A stretch of DNA of 64,000 nt, taken from positions 682,001 through 746,000 of the forward strand of contig JACKQL020000013.1 in assembly GCA_018296165.2 (NCBI GenBank). Reading direction: 5' to 3'. The translations under genes and the position numbers were made by a program. The first letter of the stretch is position 1. Every line of letters starts with the position of its first letter. This DNA comes from Termitomyces sp. T153 (lineage: Eukaryota; Basidiomycota; Agaricomycetes; Agaricales; Lyophyllaceae). Below are positions 49,125 through 61,022 of this stretch, piece by piece. The notes under the pieces are model-generated. The model was not told where the DNA came from, did not search any database, and was given only the letters and a program-made list of their open reading frames with translations.

Positions 49125-50715
49125 AGAGACGCGCCATGCCTTTAGACTCGTCGGTCGGCGCAAGCACGTGGGAACCCCGCATTCTGCCATGACGCACGGA
49201 CGTATTCGGCTCCTACCACTATCCGTTATCTAGACGTTCGGTCCGCGCTTTCTTCGCAAGCATCCATACTCTACAGTCTCGACCTTAGTACATACCCATC
49301 GACTTCTTTTGCCTGAAATCGACCTCTCCAACACTCCAAATCACACTTTCCCTTGTCTGCATGCTCGCCATGACTCGCCTTCCTACAAAATTGCCTCATG
49401 TCAGCCACCAGAGCTCCAGCATCTGTTGTCCAATCCCATCATACACATTCTCCGTATACTATCACAAGCCCTTAGGTGTAGTTATATAATACCAGCCACT
49501 CTGTTCAACAGTCACACATGTTCTCCTTTACTGAGTGATGTGTATGTACATTATTTGATGGCGTGGAAGTTATGACAGTTGGTTTTTCCGTTCCTACCCG
49601 CTGGGTGTTTGCTTACGGGATTTTTCTGCAGAAGTTTACTTGCCGCTGTCAGGCTCGTTATGCTGTTACCCTTACAAACTCGAGCCTGCGATATCTGTGC
49701 TTCATGGCGGCGTCTCACGACTGAGAATTTTTCGTTGCCTCAATCGTCCGACGACTGTTTCACGTCACAATCTAGATGAACAGAAGGTTATTATTCGGTC
49801 GACCGTCGAAAGACCGTCTACCCGTGGCGGTAACCTTTGCGACGAACAGGAATTTGGGCAACTTTAAAATCTATCTAGTACTACTACTTCTGGATGGTTG
49901 ATACTCTATAAAGTACGCAACACGACCCTGATTCCGCAGCGAACTTCGTGATGTCCACACGGAGTGTGTTTATCACGCCTTTCTGGTACTCTAAATCTGT
50001 CCAATATTCTCAAGCAGTTTCGAGCTTTCTCATCTCGGGGAACGTGTACGAAAATCCTCAATTTCAATCCCAGCGACAATCAATGTCAGAGGAAGCTAGA
50101 ACCCGCGGTATTGTGACGAACCTGGTCCAAGTGGTCATCTCTCCCAACCGTCTCCGTGTCTAATAAATCATATGTGTGCTTATACTCGCGAGGCAAAGCA
50201 TCCTGGGCTGACCATTGACGGGATATGTCATTCACATGGACATAACTATGCCCAGATCCAAGGTTGTCAGACAGTCTATCCTTGTGTGAACGTTCGAACC
50301 CTCGGTTGTAATCTCAAAAGCACTTGAAGGAACTGATCACATCTTCTCGTAAGCGCCAGATCTCGACGCCTTCCCAAAGAGCTGCGAAGGCAGATCGATC
50401 AACTCGGCGGAGACCCTGCACATGAAGAATTGGCTATTTAGATGTCGCACCAGTTTGCGACATCGTTAATCTAGGTAATCTTTCAATTGGCTCACGATCG
50501 CATCACTAGGATAGCTAGTTGGATCTGCCGTTGACAAGGCTTATGGACAATCAGAGGCAACCAGTTTAACAAATCTCAGCAATTATTTATTACTAATGAA
50601 AACTCGGTATCTACAAGTCTCGAAACATCTAAAATTTGGAAGCCACTGCATGAGTTTAAAGAAGGTTAAATAGTACTCGGTGATCAACTGCACGTCGGTT
50701 TCTATAACCCCAAAA
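49125..50715. other. Intergenic region upstream of the TEA factor
   Basis: About 1.6 kb with only short low-information frames. It probably holds the Nudix 3' UTR and a long promoter or 5' leader for the TEA transcription factor, as regulators often have. No RNA gene or repeat is recognised. Confidence 0.5.
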
Positions 50716-52062
50716 ATGTCTGGAGAATGCCAGTCAACTCTACCTGTAGAATGCACCGTGCAGCATCAAGACACATTCCTCAGCAAAGCCTCTATTAAAA
50801 GCTTGTCTCATAATCTTTCCGCAGAGGAAAATGCAGCTCACGCCAAGAACCTGGTCGCGACCGGCCGACAATACTGGAAAACAAGAGGATCTCAAGGAGA
50901 AGCTATCTGGCCTCCCCATGTGTAAGTTGACTCGCAACTTTTCCGCAGTTGTTGGCTCATTGAAGATGCCAGAGAAATAGCTCTTTTGGAAGGTATGGGA
51001 ACAATTTTGATAGTGGTTTCTTGTCCTCACTTACTACAGGTCTTGAGCGCTATCAAAAGGACACATGGAAGCCGATTCGGGATCATAGGTGTCCAATGAG
51101 AAATAAGTTTATTAGCGAACATATCGAAAAAACGACCGGCGTGTTTCGGACGCCCAGACAGATAAGTAGCCGTATTCAGCATCTGAGAGACACATGCCAG
51201 GCACAGTCTAGTATGAGCTCTGGAATTCTATTTTTTCTCATTCTTGTGAAACTGACGACGACGTCTAGTTGTGGATTTGATAACACCTTTCAAGCATGAG
51301 GTCACTTCTACTTCACCTTCGCGAGCTCCAAGCAATACGCCTCCCAGTCGCCCAAGAAATCCCTATCCTCGCCCACTGAGGTCTCTACGAACGAATTCCC
51401 TCTCTCCTGTACGCAGTGTCGATAGTTCATCAGAAGAAAAAGATTCGCCACTTGTCCCGAAGAATCATATTATGGAGCCTGTGCCTCTCAGACCACTAGG
51501 GTTTCCGCCTATTTTGACTGCGCCTTTGTCGTTACTTTTACCTGAAGCAAACTCGTCACCGGAGCTTTCTGGCTCGGAAACGCCACAAAGTCAGACAAAT
51601 GACCGTAATTTTACGCCCACTCCCTGGCAAGAAGCTATCACAAATCTTCAGCGTGGTCCTCGTATACGTCGCAGCCTTGCTTTATCTTACAACATTGACG
51701 TGGTCCTTGACAACACGGCATCCAGTGTCCCTCTCATTCCATTGGCCGCATTGAGTGATCTGGAACCCTTACAAATATCTCTGGGCCCTCATACAAGGCC
51801 ACTGGTGAATGATTCTTTCAGTCTCGACACTGTTATCCAACTAGTCTCGCCATATCCTCTCCTCACTCAGACTGTGTTATCGGTGTTTGTCGGCGGGTGC
51901 CAGACTTCAATTTATACGGAGACCACAACCCTCTTATGTAACTCGGTTCCTATCTGCGGCACTGATTGGTTCTATATGGTCTCGCTTCCTAACTTCTGGA
52001 ACACCTTAAGAGATGCCGCCGGTCAGTTAGTTGTACACTATCCCGTTCAGGCCACCAATTGA
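50716..52062 (+). CDS. TEA/ATTS-domain transcription factor
   Basis: The ATG at 50716 opens MSGECQSTLPVECTVQHQD. The TEA DNA-binding domain is built from three exons: AIWPPHV|EIALLEG|LERYQKDT, then CPMRNKFISEHIEKTTG and FRTPRQISSRIQHLRDTC. The last matches the recognition helix K/R-Q-V/I-S-S-R-x-Q-x-L-R-D-x-C of TEA proteins such as TEAD, Tec1 and AbaA. After the domain come a Ser/Pro-rich stretch and a conserved-looking globular C-terminal half (about 200 residues) ending at 52062. Fungal TEA factors control hyphal or spore development. The 10 codons upstream of 50716 lack an ATG. The target genes are unknown. Confidence 0.9.
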
Positions 52063-52571
52063 TTTCCCTAGATCCCGGAGACTATATCATCAAACAAACA
52101 ATTATGCCTTTATGTCCTGAAGGCCGCCCCTTAGTGACTCAAAATGAATTAGATGGAACACAAGAAGAATTTTCAGAAATCACAATATGTTATCGATTCT
52201 GCTCAACAAGGCCATTACTCACTCCGCTTCACTTTGATACTCGAGCTCACTCTCTGCCGCAAGATCCAGTGCGTTGTCTATCTGCATTTGACCCTGCTCA
52301 GATTCCAATCTTCCTTTAGTCTGTTTGGCAGGGTACATTTACTCACCACAATCTTATGTCAGACGTTCGACTTCTCTGGTGATCCCTATCTCGCTCCATG
52401 TCTCCACGTTTAGCATATTCCTTAATGAGCGGGTGCTTTAAATAGTCTATTCCTTTCTCCGTCGTTGTCAGCTTTATATCGAATAACGGACTGTTCGATT
52501 CCACGCTATACCACAAAAATTCCACGACCGCTCAACATCAACTACCAGTAAGATCGTGAGTCCAGAACTTC
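52063..52571. other. Intergenic between convergent genes
   Basis: About 510 bp between the stop of the TEA factor and the stop of TAN1, so it holds two 3' UTRs. Open frames at 52059-52319 and 52153-52413 show no conserved block. Confidence 0.5.
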
Positions 52572-53845
52572 CTATGCGCCGAAAGCTCGTCTCTCCGTCT
52601 TGATATCTCCGCCATTCTTGCTGTTAGCTATCTCGCTCATGTTAAATTTTTGGAGGTCATAATAATCCTGGACAATGGACATCCCACAAACGCTCTATCA
52701 AAAATGACTTTATTAATACAAAAAAAACCAAGGACTTTTCATATAAGTACCTTAAAAACCTCGACGAGAATAAATAATTCAGGATTTGTCAATTCGACCG
52801 AATGACCCTCGGGGACACATTGAGCAATATGTTGAATAAATTCTGGTCGAGATATAACTGAATGGTTCCGAACCCTTAGTTCGATTTTGTACTTGGTATG
52901 ATGAGATGGTACTCGAGGGGCGTGTAATTATCGTGCGCACTCACACTGAATTTCCTGCCCGGGTGTTGAGAGAAAAAGGGATCTAACACTTTACGGCACA
53001 ACCCCTGTATTTCTGGCAGGTTTGCCCCACACTGTGCGGACACAGGCACCAACCGATGTATACAACTAATAAAGTCGAGTGAGACCATCCATCGTCGAGA
53101 AGACGTAAATAAAGCAAACGAACCGTGATCGTACTACACCGGTAGCTTGCACATCTTTGACCAGCTTCACCACCAATTGGATGGGATCGACAGGTGGCCT
53201 ACATGAAATAAAAACAACTATCGATTATGAATTCGGATTTCATCACACAAAGGTAAATTCAAAGCTTACCGCAGGTGGTATTTGTTTGGCAGTTTACTTG
53301 AGGATTTACGGAATGACATTGATTAAGAAGATCATCATGCAACTGGAGCTGAAGCTCACCGAAACGAGGCTCTTGTTTGGGCTTCTTGAGGGCATTAACC
53401 TCGTTGGCGATCTGAGTTTCAATGGGGAGATCCTCGTCTTCATCTTCGGAATCGGAATCCACATTTTCTACTTGTGTATCTATGGGCCAGAGTTCAGATG
53501 CAACCTGAGTGTGAGGTTAACGTACGATATACGAGGCGCTGTGGCGAAGATACAAACTGAGTCGAATAGATCATAACATTCCGCGACCGCTTGCCGTTCT
53601 TTTCCTTTAACGCCTAGAATTACAAGACACCATTTGAAAAAGTACTTTCCCTGCAAGAAGGAACATCTTACAGCTCACCCAAATCCCTGGTCCATCGATG
53701 TAGCGTTTGGCCCAGATCGGCGTACCATCCTAAAAAAGGAAGCACTTGTAATTATTTGGACAGCATGATTTCAGGCGCTCCTTACCGAACGAAATTTCTT
53801 TTTCTTTTTCTCAGTAGAACTATGTTGCCGTTTCGAGTCGGTCAT
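52572..53845 (-). CDS. TAN1: THUMP-domain protein Tan1/THUMPD1 (tRNA acetylation adaptor)
   Basis: The ATG at 53845 opens a basic start (MTDSKRQHSSTEKKKKKFRS), followed over introns by DGTPIWAKRYIDGPGIWVSC, an acidic linker (DSDSEDEDEDLPIETQIANE), ALKKPKQEPRF, then THUMP-domain blocks HRLVPVSAQCGANLPEIQ, LCRKVLDPFFSQHPGRKF, YKIELRVRNHSVISRPEFIQ and VELTNPELFILVEVFK. The last exon carries VCGMSIVQDYYDLQKFNMSE and ends at the TAG at 52572-52574. THUMP domains bind tRNA; Tan1 brings the Kre33/NAT10 acetyltransferase to tRNA-Ser and tRNA-Leu to form N4-acetylcytidine at position 12. Seven or more exons are inferred, supported by conserved blocks on both sides of each join. Confidence 0.88.
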
Positions 53846-55338
53846 TCTGAGTCCCTTGGTTGGGCTTCAGAAAGATGTCACCTTATCTTGACGTGATCAA
53901 ATCCTTACAATCACATGATTCGCGGACAGCGCGCTACTGTTTTTTTTTTTTGCCTTTTTTTACTTTATACCATGACATAGCTTTTACAGTGTATAGATTT
54001 TGAATTACAGTTACTATTCAACCCTGACACATTTAATTCCAAAATGTAGCAGTTAACTACGTAGCTTCGGAGTCTTAGACTCCAAGTCGCACGATACACA
54101 AGAAGGACATTGAACCCACCAGACAGTGAATTTCCCGCAGAAACAATGGCATTCAACTTAAATCAAATGACCCAAATCTCTATAACATCCAGGATGGGGG
54201 CTGACTCTTAAAAATGCCTACATCTTATTACCCGACGGAAACACCCAGGAGCACTCCATTTTGCCTGATGTGCACCTTTCATGATCGACGCAGGGACAAC
54301 GGCAAGCGCCACAAGGAGCGGAAATGGTCAGGGCCGAACAGATGCCTCGTATTCCGGCCGCGTCAACACGGCACGTTCTTCTTAATGGTCATTGTCAAAG
54401 TATGAAACACGCCAGCCAGTGACCTTTCGGAGCTAATATCCAATCATATTCCAAACAGAGGAGTGTAAAATCATACAATGAGAATCCATTTTGCCGATCA
54501 AAGGCTAAGCTCGAAAATACAAGCCCGTTTGTTCGAATCATGAGAAGAAGAGGGCTTTCTTAGGGTCCGTTCCGGATACCTTCACATTGTAATAAGAATA
54601 AATGACGCCGTGCTGCTTGGCATGCGGGATATGAAATTCAATCTGTATCGACCACGCTTGGCCGCCGAGTGAGAAAAAATGAGGGAAAAAATAGCGCGAA
54701 CAGAAGCATTTACCGATCAGATAGGCCGCCGACTTGCGAGATGCCGCTTCTGTCTTGCGATGGGCTACGATTATTTGAGAGACGCGGCTTGTTTCTCTCT
54801 TCTCCAAGGGCAAACTTGCGCCACAGTTGGTTTTAGCACGAGCTGAAGAAGTGTTACTATTCGAAATCGCAATGGTAGAGCTCGGCTATTTGCGTCAGGC
54901 TAAGACAGTCAATGGCTGGTCCCGGGTAATGAAGTAACCGAGTTCCGGATGGTTCCGGCCAACTCACAAAGGTATTATAGCGATATTAGATTCTGGTAAG
55001 TCCAGACGCTCTTAATGAGCGTGGTATGTAATTTTCCTTTGGAATCTCGTATCGTATAAGTATTTGCAACAAATTAAAATAGGCAGAATTCAAAGGGCAG
55101 ATAAAGATAACAACGTCCCAAGTAGGACAAAAGAGGGGAGAGGATGGTACGTAGATCATTGTAGAAATACAAGATGAAAGTCATGATGAGAATTTGCGCC
55201 GTGTCCAGTGTTCTGATGCGTGTCTGCAGATTTAGGAATCCCAACAGTCAAGAGTCTTGAAACGAGTGTATCGGTTAGGGTGGGATCTATTGGATGATGA
55301 CGTGTAGTGGGGAAAATATTGCACGCGCATTAATGCGT
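53846..55338. other. Intergenic, no gene firmly supported
   Basis: About 1.5 kb with homopolymer runs (T tracts near 53940-53960). A minus-strand open stretch at 54880-54538 (SQIIVAHRKTEAASRKSAAY, then over a possible 77-bp intron IEFHIPHAKQHGVIYSYYN) could be part of a small gene, but I find no ATG in frame and no family, so it is not called. Confidence 0.4.
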
Positions 55339-56551
55339 TCATGAACTGTCGTCGTCGTCGCAACAAGTGTTGCCCAATGATCCATGTCCACCTTTCCACT
55401 CGCGCTCCCATAGAGGCGTCAAATCCTGATCAAAACCCTCTCGTGACTCATCCCCTGAGCTTGGCTGTTGCCTTAATGGTATTAGGACCGGATGTCCAGG
55501 TGGAAGACTGCTTCTTGCCCGATGTAGACGAGCCAGTAGCGCACGTCGGTCGTCGATGAGATCGTTAATGTAGTCTATAGCTAGAGAAAGGGCAAGGTCA
55601 GAGTCTGATATATAAGATGGCTGCAGGACGATACCCACTCTTTGAAAGAACAACGTTTTCACTTCGTGGACCGGCTCTACCGTCAATCTTTTCTTCCCCA
55701 TCTCTGCCTTTGAAAGCGGACTTTGCCTTGCGTTTTCCAGCGGCGTTGGAAGACTTGGGCGTGCTGTTATCATTGACAACAGCCAGAGCCTCTTCCTCCT
55801 CTCGAATGGCTTCCCGGAGAGCGGGCACGCATTCACACAGGGCCTCGTATCCACGGCGGATGTTCGCGCGACGCTTCTGCTCCGATTGTATGTGATTGGC
55901 CTTCTTTTGTGATGCAGTCAGTAAGGCAGGCTTTGATGCAGGCTGTGGAGGTTTTAAAGGCGGGCTGGCGGATCGGGTGGAACGGGAGGGACGGCGGTGC
56001 TTGGCTACAGGCGACGTTGGATAAGGATGTGGGTGGGACGGTCGCGTTCTGCTCGTCTGTCTGCCGGACGATTGCGGATAGAGCGGAAAAGGAGGCACTG
56101 CTGTGGGGGTGGGTGTGCGCGACGAGGAGTCTGAGTGGGGCGGATGGGGAAGGCCACGATGGGTGTAGTGTGAGGGTGAGGGGCTGGAGAGGTGGCTGAA
56201 GAGGTGGTCGCCGTGTGCGACAAAGTTGGTGTCGAGGGACAAGAGATCCTTGGTGGCCTTCGCGAGAGCCTGCTTGTCCTTGGGGAGGCTGCCATCGATC
56301 CAGTCGTCTATAGTCGAGGGCGTGTGGGCGCTGGAGAGGAACGAGAAGGCATGTGACTCGGTCGGGGTGAGGAGCGAGGAGAGCGAGGCCAGCGACGCGG
56401 GCGACATCGAGTCCATTGCGCTCGACAGTGGTGGTCCGGGGAAAGAGCAGGCATTCGCATGTGAATCCCATCCTGCCAAATCGGGCGCGATCGCCTCCGC
56501 CAAGACACTGCCGTTTGCGGAGCTTTCTCCTATTCTTGTGTCCTGGTACAT
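55339..56551 (-). CDS. Basic helix-loop-helix transcription factor
   Basis: Two exons. A long Ser/Pro-rich region leads to the bHLH domain: the basic region and helix 1 are KKANHIQSEQKRRANIRRGY and EALCECVPALREAI. A loop of about 45 residues follows, then helix 2 across the intron as ENVVLSK|TIDYINDLIDDRRALL. The TGA is at 55339-55341 after an acidic end. H, E and R in the H-x-x-x-E-x-x-R series (HIQSEQKRR) indicate E-box (CANNTG) binding. The intron donor GTGGGT was chosen because it alone gives the canonical LSKTIDYI. The start is taken as the ATG at 56551 because the open frame upstream has no ATG. The long loop is unusual but known in fungal bHLH proteins. Confidence 0.87.
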
Positions 56552-56844
56552 GCGATCCGCCGTCTGCTGCTTTCGCTTTATATCGTCGCATTGCTCCCGT
56601 GCGATGTCTCGGTGTGCCTGGCCAGCCACCGTGATCTGCTTATTTAGAATGGAAGCCTACACAACAAGCCCACAAGCAGGCTGCCACTGCGACGCGGCCA
56701 ATCCTTACTCCCTGGATCAGGCGGCAATCCCCGTGCTCCTCATGGTTTCCGAAACTCGCATACTACAACAAGTAACCGATGTCATTTCTTGGAGCTCTCC
56801 TGCCGAGCGGAGCTCACGCGACGTGCAATTTGACTATAGTCTCT

Positions 56845-56898
56845 AACAACCTTATCCTGATACTCATCTCTTACAACCTTATCCTAACACTCATCTCT
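56845..56898. repeat. 27-bp tandem duplication
   Basis: Two adjacent copies of acaaccttatcctgatactc-atctct (second copy with two changes) lie at about 56845-56871 and 56872-56898. Confidence 0.75.
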
Positions 56899-58012
56899 GT
56901 CTTCTGTCCAAGCATCGAGACATGCCGCGCGTGTATTGTAACCGAGCGCATGACGCGTCCTAGTGGCTACAGACACCCAGGCGCCCGAAAAGGGTCGCTA
57001 CTCCCAAAATTGCCTCCTCTCGAATGACTCAAATTTGCTGTACATCTATGATGGCCTGTGGAGCATAGCTTGCTTGGATTGTCATTCGTCATACATGACT
57101 CAGGAGAAATTGCTGACTCAAGATCTAACGCACTCCGGCCAATGTTGCGCCGGTTGGTCACACCTATATGTGATTCGAAGGCTGATCGACACTGGTGGTA
57201 TCTTCCTGTGCTATATGCAGGTTTACATCTGGGAGAACAGAACGACTCCCTCGGGCCTTGATTCCCCCCTATAACAGACTCCACTTTTCCTCTCACGAAC
57301 CATCGGCCGTGGTTCCCATACGCCACAAACGCGCGTCCATTTAGGCCTGGACTCCTCACTCGATGAACACAGCTTTCGGCTCCCAGGGCATGAGTAGTTG
57401 TTATATAACGTTTTTGTAGATGCTGTTACTCGCGTTTACTTTGACGTGCTCCGACCATTCCGCTCTATGGATGATTTTTATCGGACGTCGTTGACCTCCG
57501 GTCTGCTTGGACACCCCTGGTCATCTGTCAATCCCTAGTGCGCTTAATCAAGTATACGATTCCTCATATTTATTCCCTCCCGTTGACCACAAGCTCTGAT
57601 ACATCCTCGATCTGCCATATACTAACAAGAAGCTCCTTGTTGATGGAGAGAGATCGACGTATGATGTAATCTATCACTATTTGACGCTGATGGCTATCGA
57701 AACGGTTATCAAGACCTTACTTGCGCCAATTGCGGAGCTATGTACATACCCATATCTCACCTCATGGACGCTTATTCATAATGCCTCGCCGACCTCTTTC
57801 CAAGCACTTGTTAACCCTCACGTTCTACTCCTGGTGCAGCGCAGCATGGCTCTCAAAACACACTGCGGCCATTTTGACAGAACCATCCCGTAATAGTTCT
57901 ATCAACGTGCTGTGCACACGAGTATCATGATTTAACTCTGCATGATTTAACTATGATTTAACTCTAGACTTGTGTAGGCATCGGGCGTCCCGGATCATTG
58001 AACTACATTCTG

Positions 58013-58084
58013 GGAAGCTAATCTTCTGTGCATACATACGCACTGCTAGGAAGCTAATCTCCTGTGCATACATACGCACTGTCA
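58013..58084. repeat. 36-bp tandem duplication
   Basis: Two adjacent 36-bp copies begin ggaagctaatct at 58013 and 58049 and share gtgcatacatacgcactg; only three or four bases differ. The pair lies in the intergenic region upstream of no clear gene. Confidence 0.85.
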
Positions 58085-58302
58085 CGATTACCATTCTATA
58101 CATTCTATACGCCCAAGGAAAGGCTCTGGATTTGTGCTACTCCAAAAAGTATCTTCTGTTGACTGCTGACCATCGATAAATTGGTAAGCTTCGGCTTCCT
58201 TGTCCTCCTTTCAAATTTGTTGGCGTCAGCATGTATGGTCCAGTTGAACGGCTACAAACTTCAATGTTGGACTCGGAATGGCTGTTTCCTTTTTGATCGC
58301 CG

Positions 58303-58412
58303 GTCGTTAGCTTCAGGTATACTTACTCCGTCTCTACTGGAATAATAACTGCTTCTTTCTCGGTAGGCGGTCGCCAGCTCAAGGTATACTTACTCTCCTT
58401 CTCTATTCACCA
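58303..58412. repeat. Spaced direct repeat
   Basis: Two copies of a segment containing ggtcg-(t/c)-(t/c)agct, then aggtatacttactc, occur near 58303-58340 and 58371-58409, about 68 bp apart. Confidence 0.65.
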
Positions 58413-58943
58413 GGTGCTCAACAACGAGTGTATACTATCGACTGATATCTTCCTCTTTATTCCAGGACGGTTTCAGGCACACCAAACCTGAGGATGGATA
58501 ACTAACTGCAGCCAATTATATAGCATCAGAACTTCAGAGGTACACGATTTATACTATTAAAAGCGACAACAATACAATTCGGCAGCTCTAACAACAATTT
58601 ACAAATGAGAGTGAGAGTAGAGCAAGATGCTAATGTGTCACTCGGCCCAGGCCCAAGAAACAACTGAAAAGTGAGGTAAGGTGCGCGTAAATTAATACAT
58701 ACGGTTATTGTCGAGTGGGTATGGCGAAACAAGGTACTGGTGAACAGAGGCAAGCGCAGCAGAAAACGCGTGGAGGATCAGGAATGAGAGTTGGGATAGA
58801 GAGCGATCATCAAATTAGGGCTACAATGCACCATGGGAATAAGGTATAACACAGGGGATAAAAGCCAGCGAAGAATCAATTTTCGTATTTTTTTTTTGCG
58901 AGTTCCAAGGTATAAGGGGTGAGGACCGGGTAACAAGGTCGTT

Positions 58944-60923
58944 TTAGACGAGTGCAGCGGATTGCAGATATCCTCTGAATATGGAATCGCGAACTGTTAA
59001 ATGATCAATCAGTCTTGTCATCCTCGTGCCATGGAAACGATGGGGGACTGACCGTTTCCAATGATACGTTGGGTAGCTTTTGTATCCTAATCACGTAAGA
59101 TGTTGGCTCATTTAAACAATATCAAAAACTTGACTCAAACTTACAACAACACTTGTGAAGTGGGTATATAACACTCGGCGGTTCTCATTATTACGTCGAT
59201 GAACTTGGAGGAAGTGTGCACGGAAGTATTGAACGACGGTTTCATAATCGTTCGGGCGTTCCCCAAAGGACGTAATGCTATTGACCACATGATTTGATAA
59301 AAGGTTACACCTATACCTTGAAGAAACTCACTATTTTCGGACCTTCTGACCCGCATCTAATTTGGCTTTCAAGAGATCCGTCTTGTCTAAGTAAAAAGAG
59401 CCTATCAGTAGCGGGGATTCTCGTTGATCAGTCTTGCTTACTAAGAAACAAGACTAGGTGTACGCTTTTGAGCAGCGAATTGGAGCATATCTGAGTGAAC
59501 AATTGCAAAGAATCATCAATCCGGTTTGTCCTTGGGTCCTCTTCCAGGTACTACGTGGAACAAGTGATTTCGATACATGTCAACAATATGGAGCCAGCAA
59601 GTGTTATCCATGATCTCTCACCTGATCGAAAGCGCTGACCGGCGCGACAAAAATGATTGCATTGGCGTCATCAAAGTACGGGACCCATGAGTGACGCTGG
59701 CCACGCGCGCCACCAACGTCGAACAGGTGCCAAGAAACGGATTTGCCATGAATGTTCACATCAAAAATATGTTCAGCCACACCCATAGTCTGAATACGTG
59801 CATGGAGGATGTCATCTTACAAAGACAGATCAATATATGCGCGACAATAGAGCGGGATCGACTAACCAGTGGTAGGAATGTAATCGGGAGCAGCCACCCG
59901 TGAAATGTGTCTCAAGAAGCTGCAACATGCAAGTCAGCGAAGTTCATTTTGCAGCCGCGAAGCTTACAATTCGGACCATTCATCCAACTTTAGCTTCCGT
60001 CGTGCAATCAAACCCTCGACAGTCGGGTGACCCCAGAGTTCCTTAATGTCATCTTTGGCATTAGAAAGCATACGGCCGACGTCCTGAACAAGGACATCTT
60101 GGCCAGGGTCAAAGTATGTCTCGCCTCTTTTTTTGTAGTCGACTTCATAATTTGACCTTAGTCTCCCAAGTGCATTCTCAATTGTTCGGGCCTGCCATCC
60201 GCTGCGCACATAAACACCTCCTTTACCCGATCCAGAGAAACTGAGGCCACCACTCAGCCGATCCGCAAGAGGAGCATCCGTAGCAATAAGGGAAGTCAGT
60301 CTACGCCTCAAATTGCCGATTTGCTCCCTTGAAGCATTTGTTTGACGAGTTGAGTTGACAGTACTAGCCGGCGAAGCTGAAAGACCGGATAGTGTAGTAG
60401 ACGTGCTCATGAGCGATACCGAGGGCGAGGGTTGTTGCGCGTTGTTATTAATACGGAGCCGATTAGGCGCGACAGAAGAAGAATCCTCGAGCAATTCGTC
60501 GTCTAGAGTATCGTCCCAGGCCTCGAGAGTCGAGAGAATGTGTTTTAAGGAGTGGACAACGTTAAAGTAGATCACAGTTTTCCAGGATACTCGTTCTTGA
60601 TCAATAGAACTGGGCTTGTACATGAGTTGGAATTGCTTTTGAAGGGTCGATTTGCCGCTCTCTGCTTGACCAAGGAGGAGCAACTGGAAATATATCAGTA
60701 TATGCGTTGCAAAAAGACAAAGGGAGCGGACCTTGACGTCGCCCTTATTCCGCTTCATCCTCTCGCGTTCCTGCCGAAGCTCCTCGTCAATTTGCTCGGA
60801 AACTCGTCGTGCCTCAGCCTCTGTAGCAAGACGCACACGACGCTGCGCGTCAGTCTCTGTGCTCGAAGGACGCAGTACGGTGGCGAGGGGATCATCTTGG
60901 CTGTATAACGACGGCGTGCGCAT
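58944..60923 (-). CDS. Atypical heterotrimeric G-protein alpha subunit
   Basis: The ATG at 60923 opens MRTPSLYSQDDPLATVLRPS, a coiled acidic/basic N-terminus without the Gly2/Cys3 acylation site. The P-loop, residues 69-77, reads GQAESGKST. A Ser/Thr/Asn-rich insert of about 80 residues lies inside the helical domain. Switch I keeps the Arg and Thr (PTTDDILHARIQTMG). Switch II reads DVGGARGQRHSW, with Ala where Gln catalyses GTP hydrolysis. NKTD is formed across an intron (LFL|NKTDLLKAKL). The TCAT-like loop reads HFTSVV|DTKATQ. The end SIFRGYLQSAALV has its stop at 58944. It is about 520 residues, longer than the usual 350. It probably signals in hyphae, but slow GTP hydrolysis is predicted. 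It starts about 100 bp from PPIL3 on the other strand. Confidence 0.9.
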
Positions 60924-61022
60924 TGTTCTGATAGTTGTGGTGGGGAAGCGGATTGATGGAGTGATCAATCAGGGTTGCATTTGAAGCTCGATCACGAGTC
61001 GTCACACCAGCGTCACAGTCAA
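60924..61022. promoter_or_regulatory. Bidirectional promoter of G-alpha and PPIL3
   Basis: Only 99 bp separate the G-alpha start (60923) from the PPIL3 start (61023) on opposite strands, so transcription of both must begin here or within the leaders. No clear TATA box is seen. Confidence 0.5.

Larger units (their letters stand above)
56552..58943. other. Long intergenic region with short tandem duplications
   Basis: About 2.4 kb between the bHLH start and the G-alpha stop. No gene is recognised. It contains several short tandem duplications, listed separately. AT content is moderate and CpGs are present, so it is not a methylated repeat island. Confidence 0.5.

Noticed and set aside
49309..49575. 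Plus-strand open frame of 88 codons after the Nudix gene
   Set aside because: Pyrimidine-rich, low information; more likely 3' UTR.
54538..54880. Possible two-exon small gene on the minus strand
   Set aside because: A stop codon but no ATG lies upstream in frame, and I recognise no family. It may be a partial exon of an unknown gene.
55833..56591. Minus-strand open frame of 252 codons overlapping the bHLH gene
   Set aside because: Shadow frame of the Ser/Pro-rich part of the bHLH protein; the bHLH helices are in the other frame.
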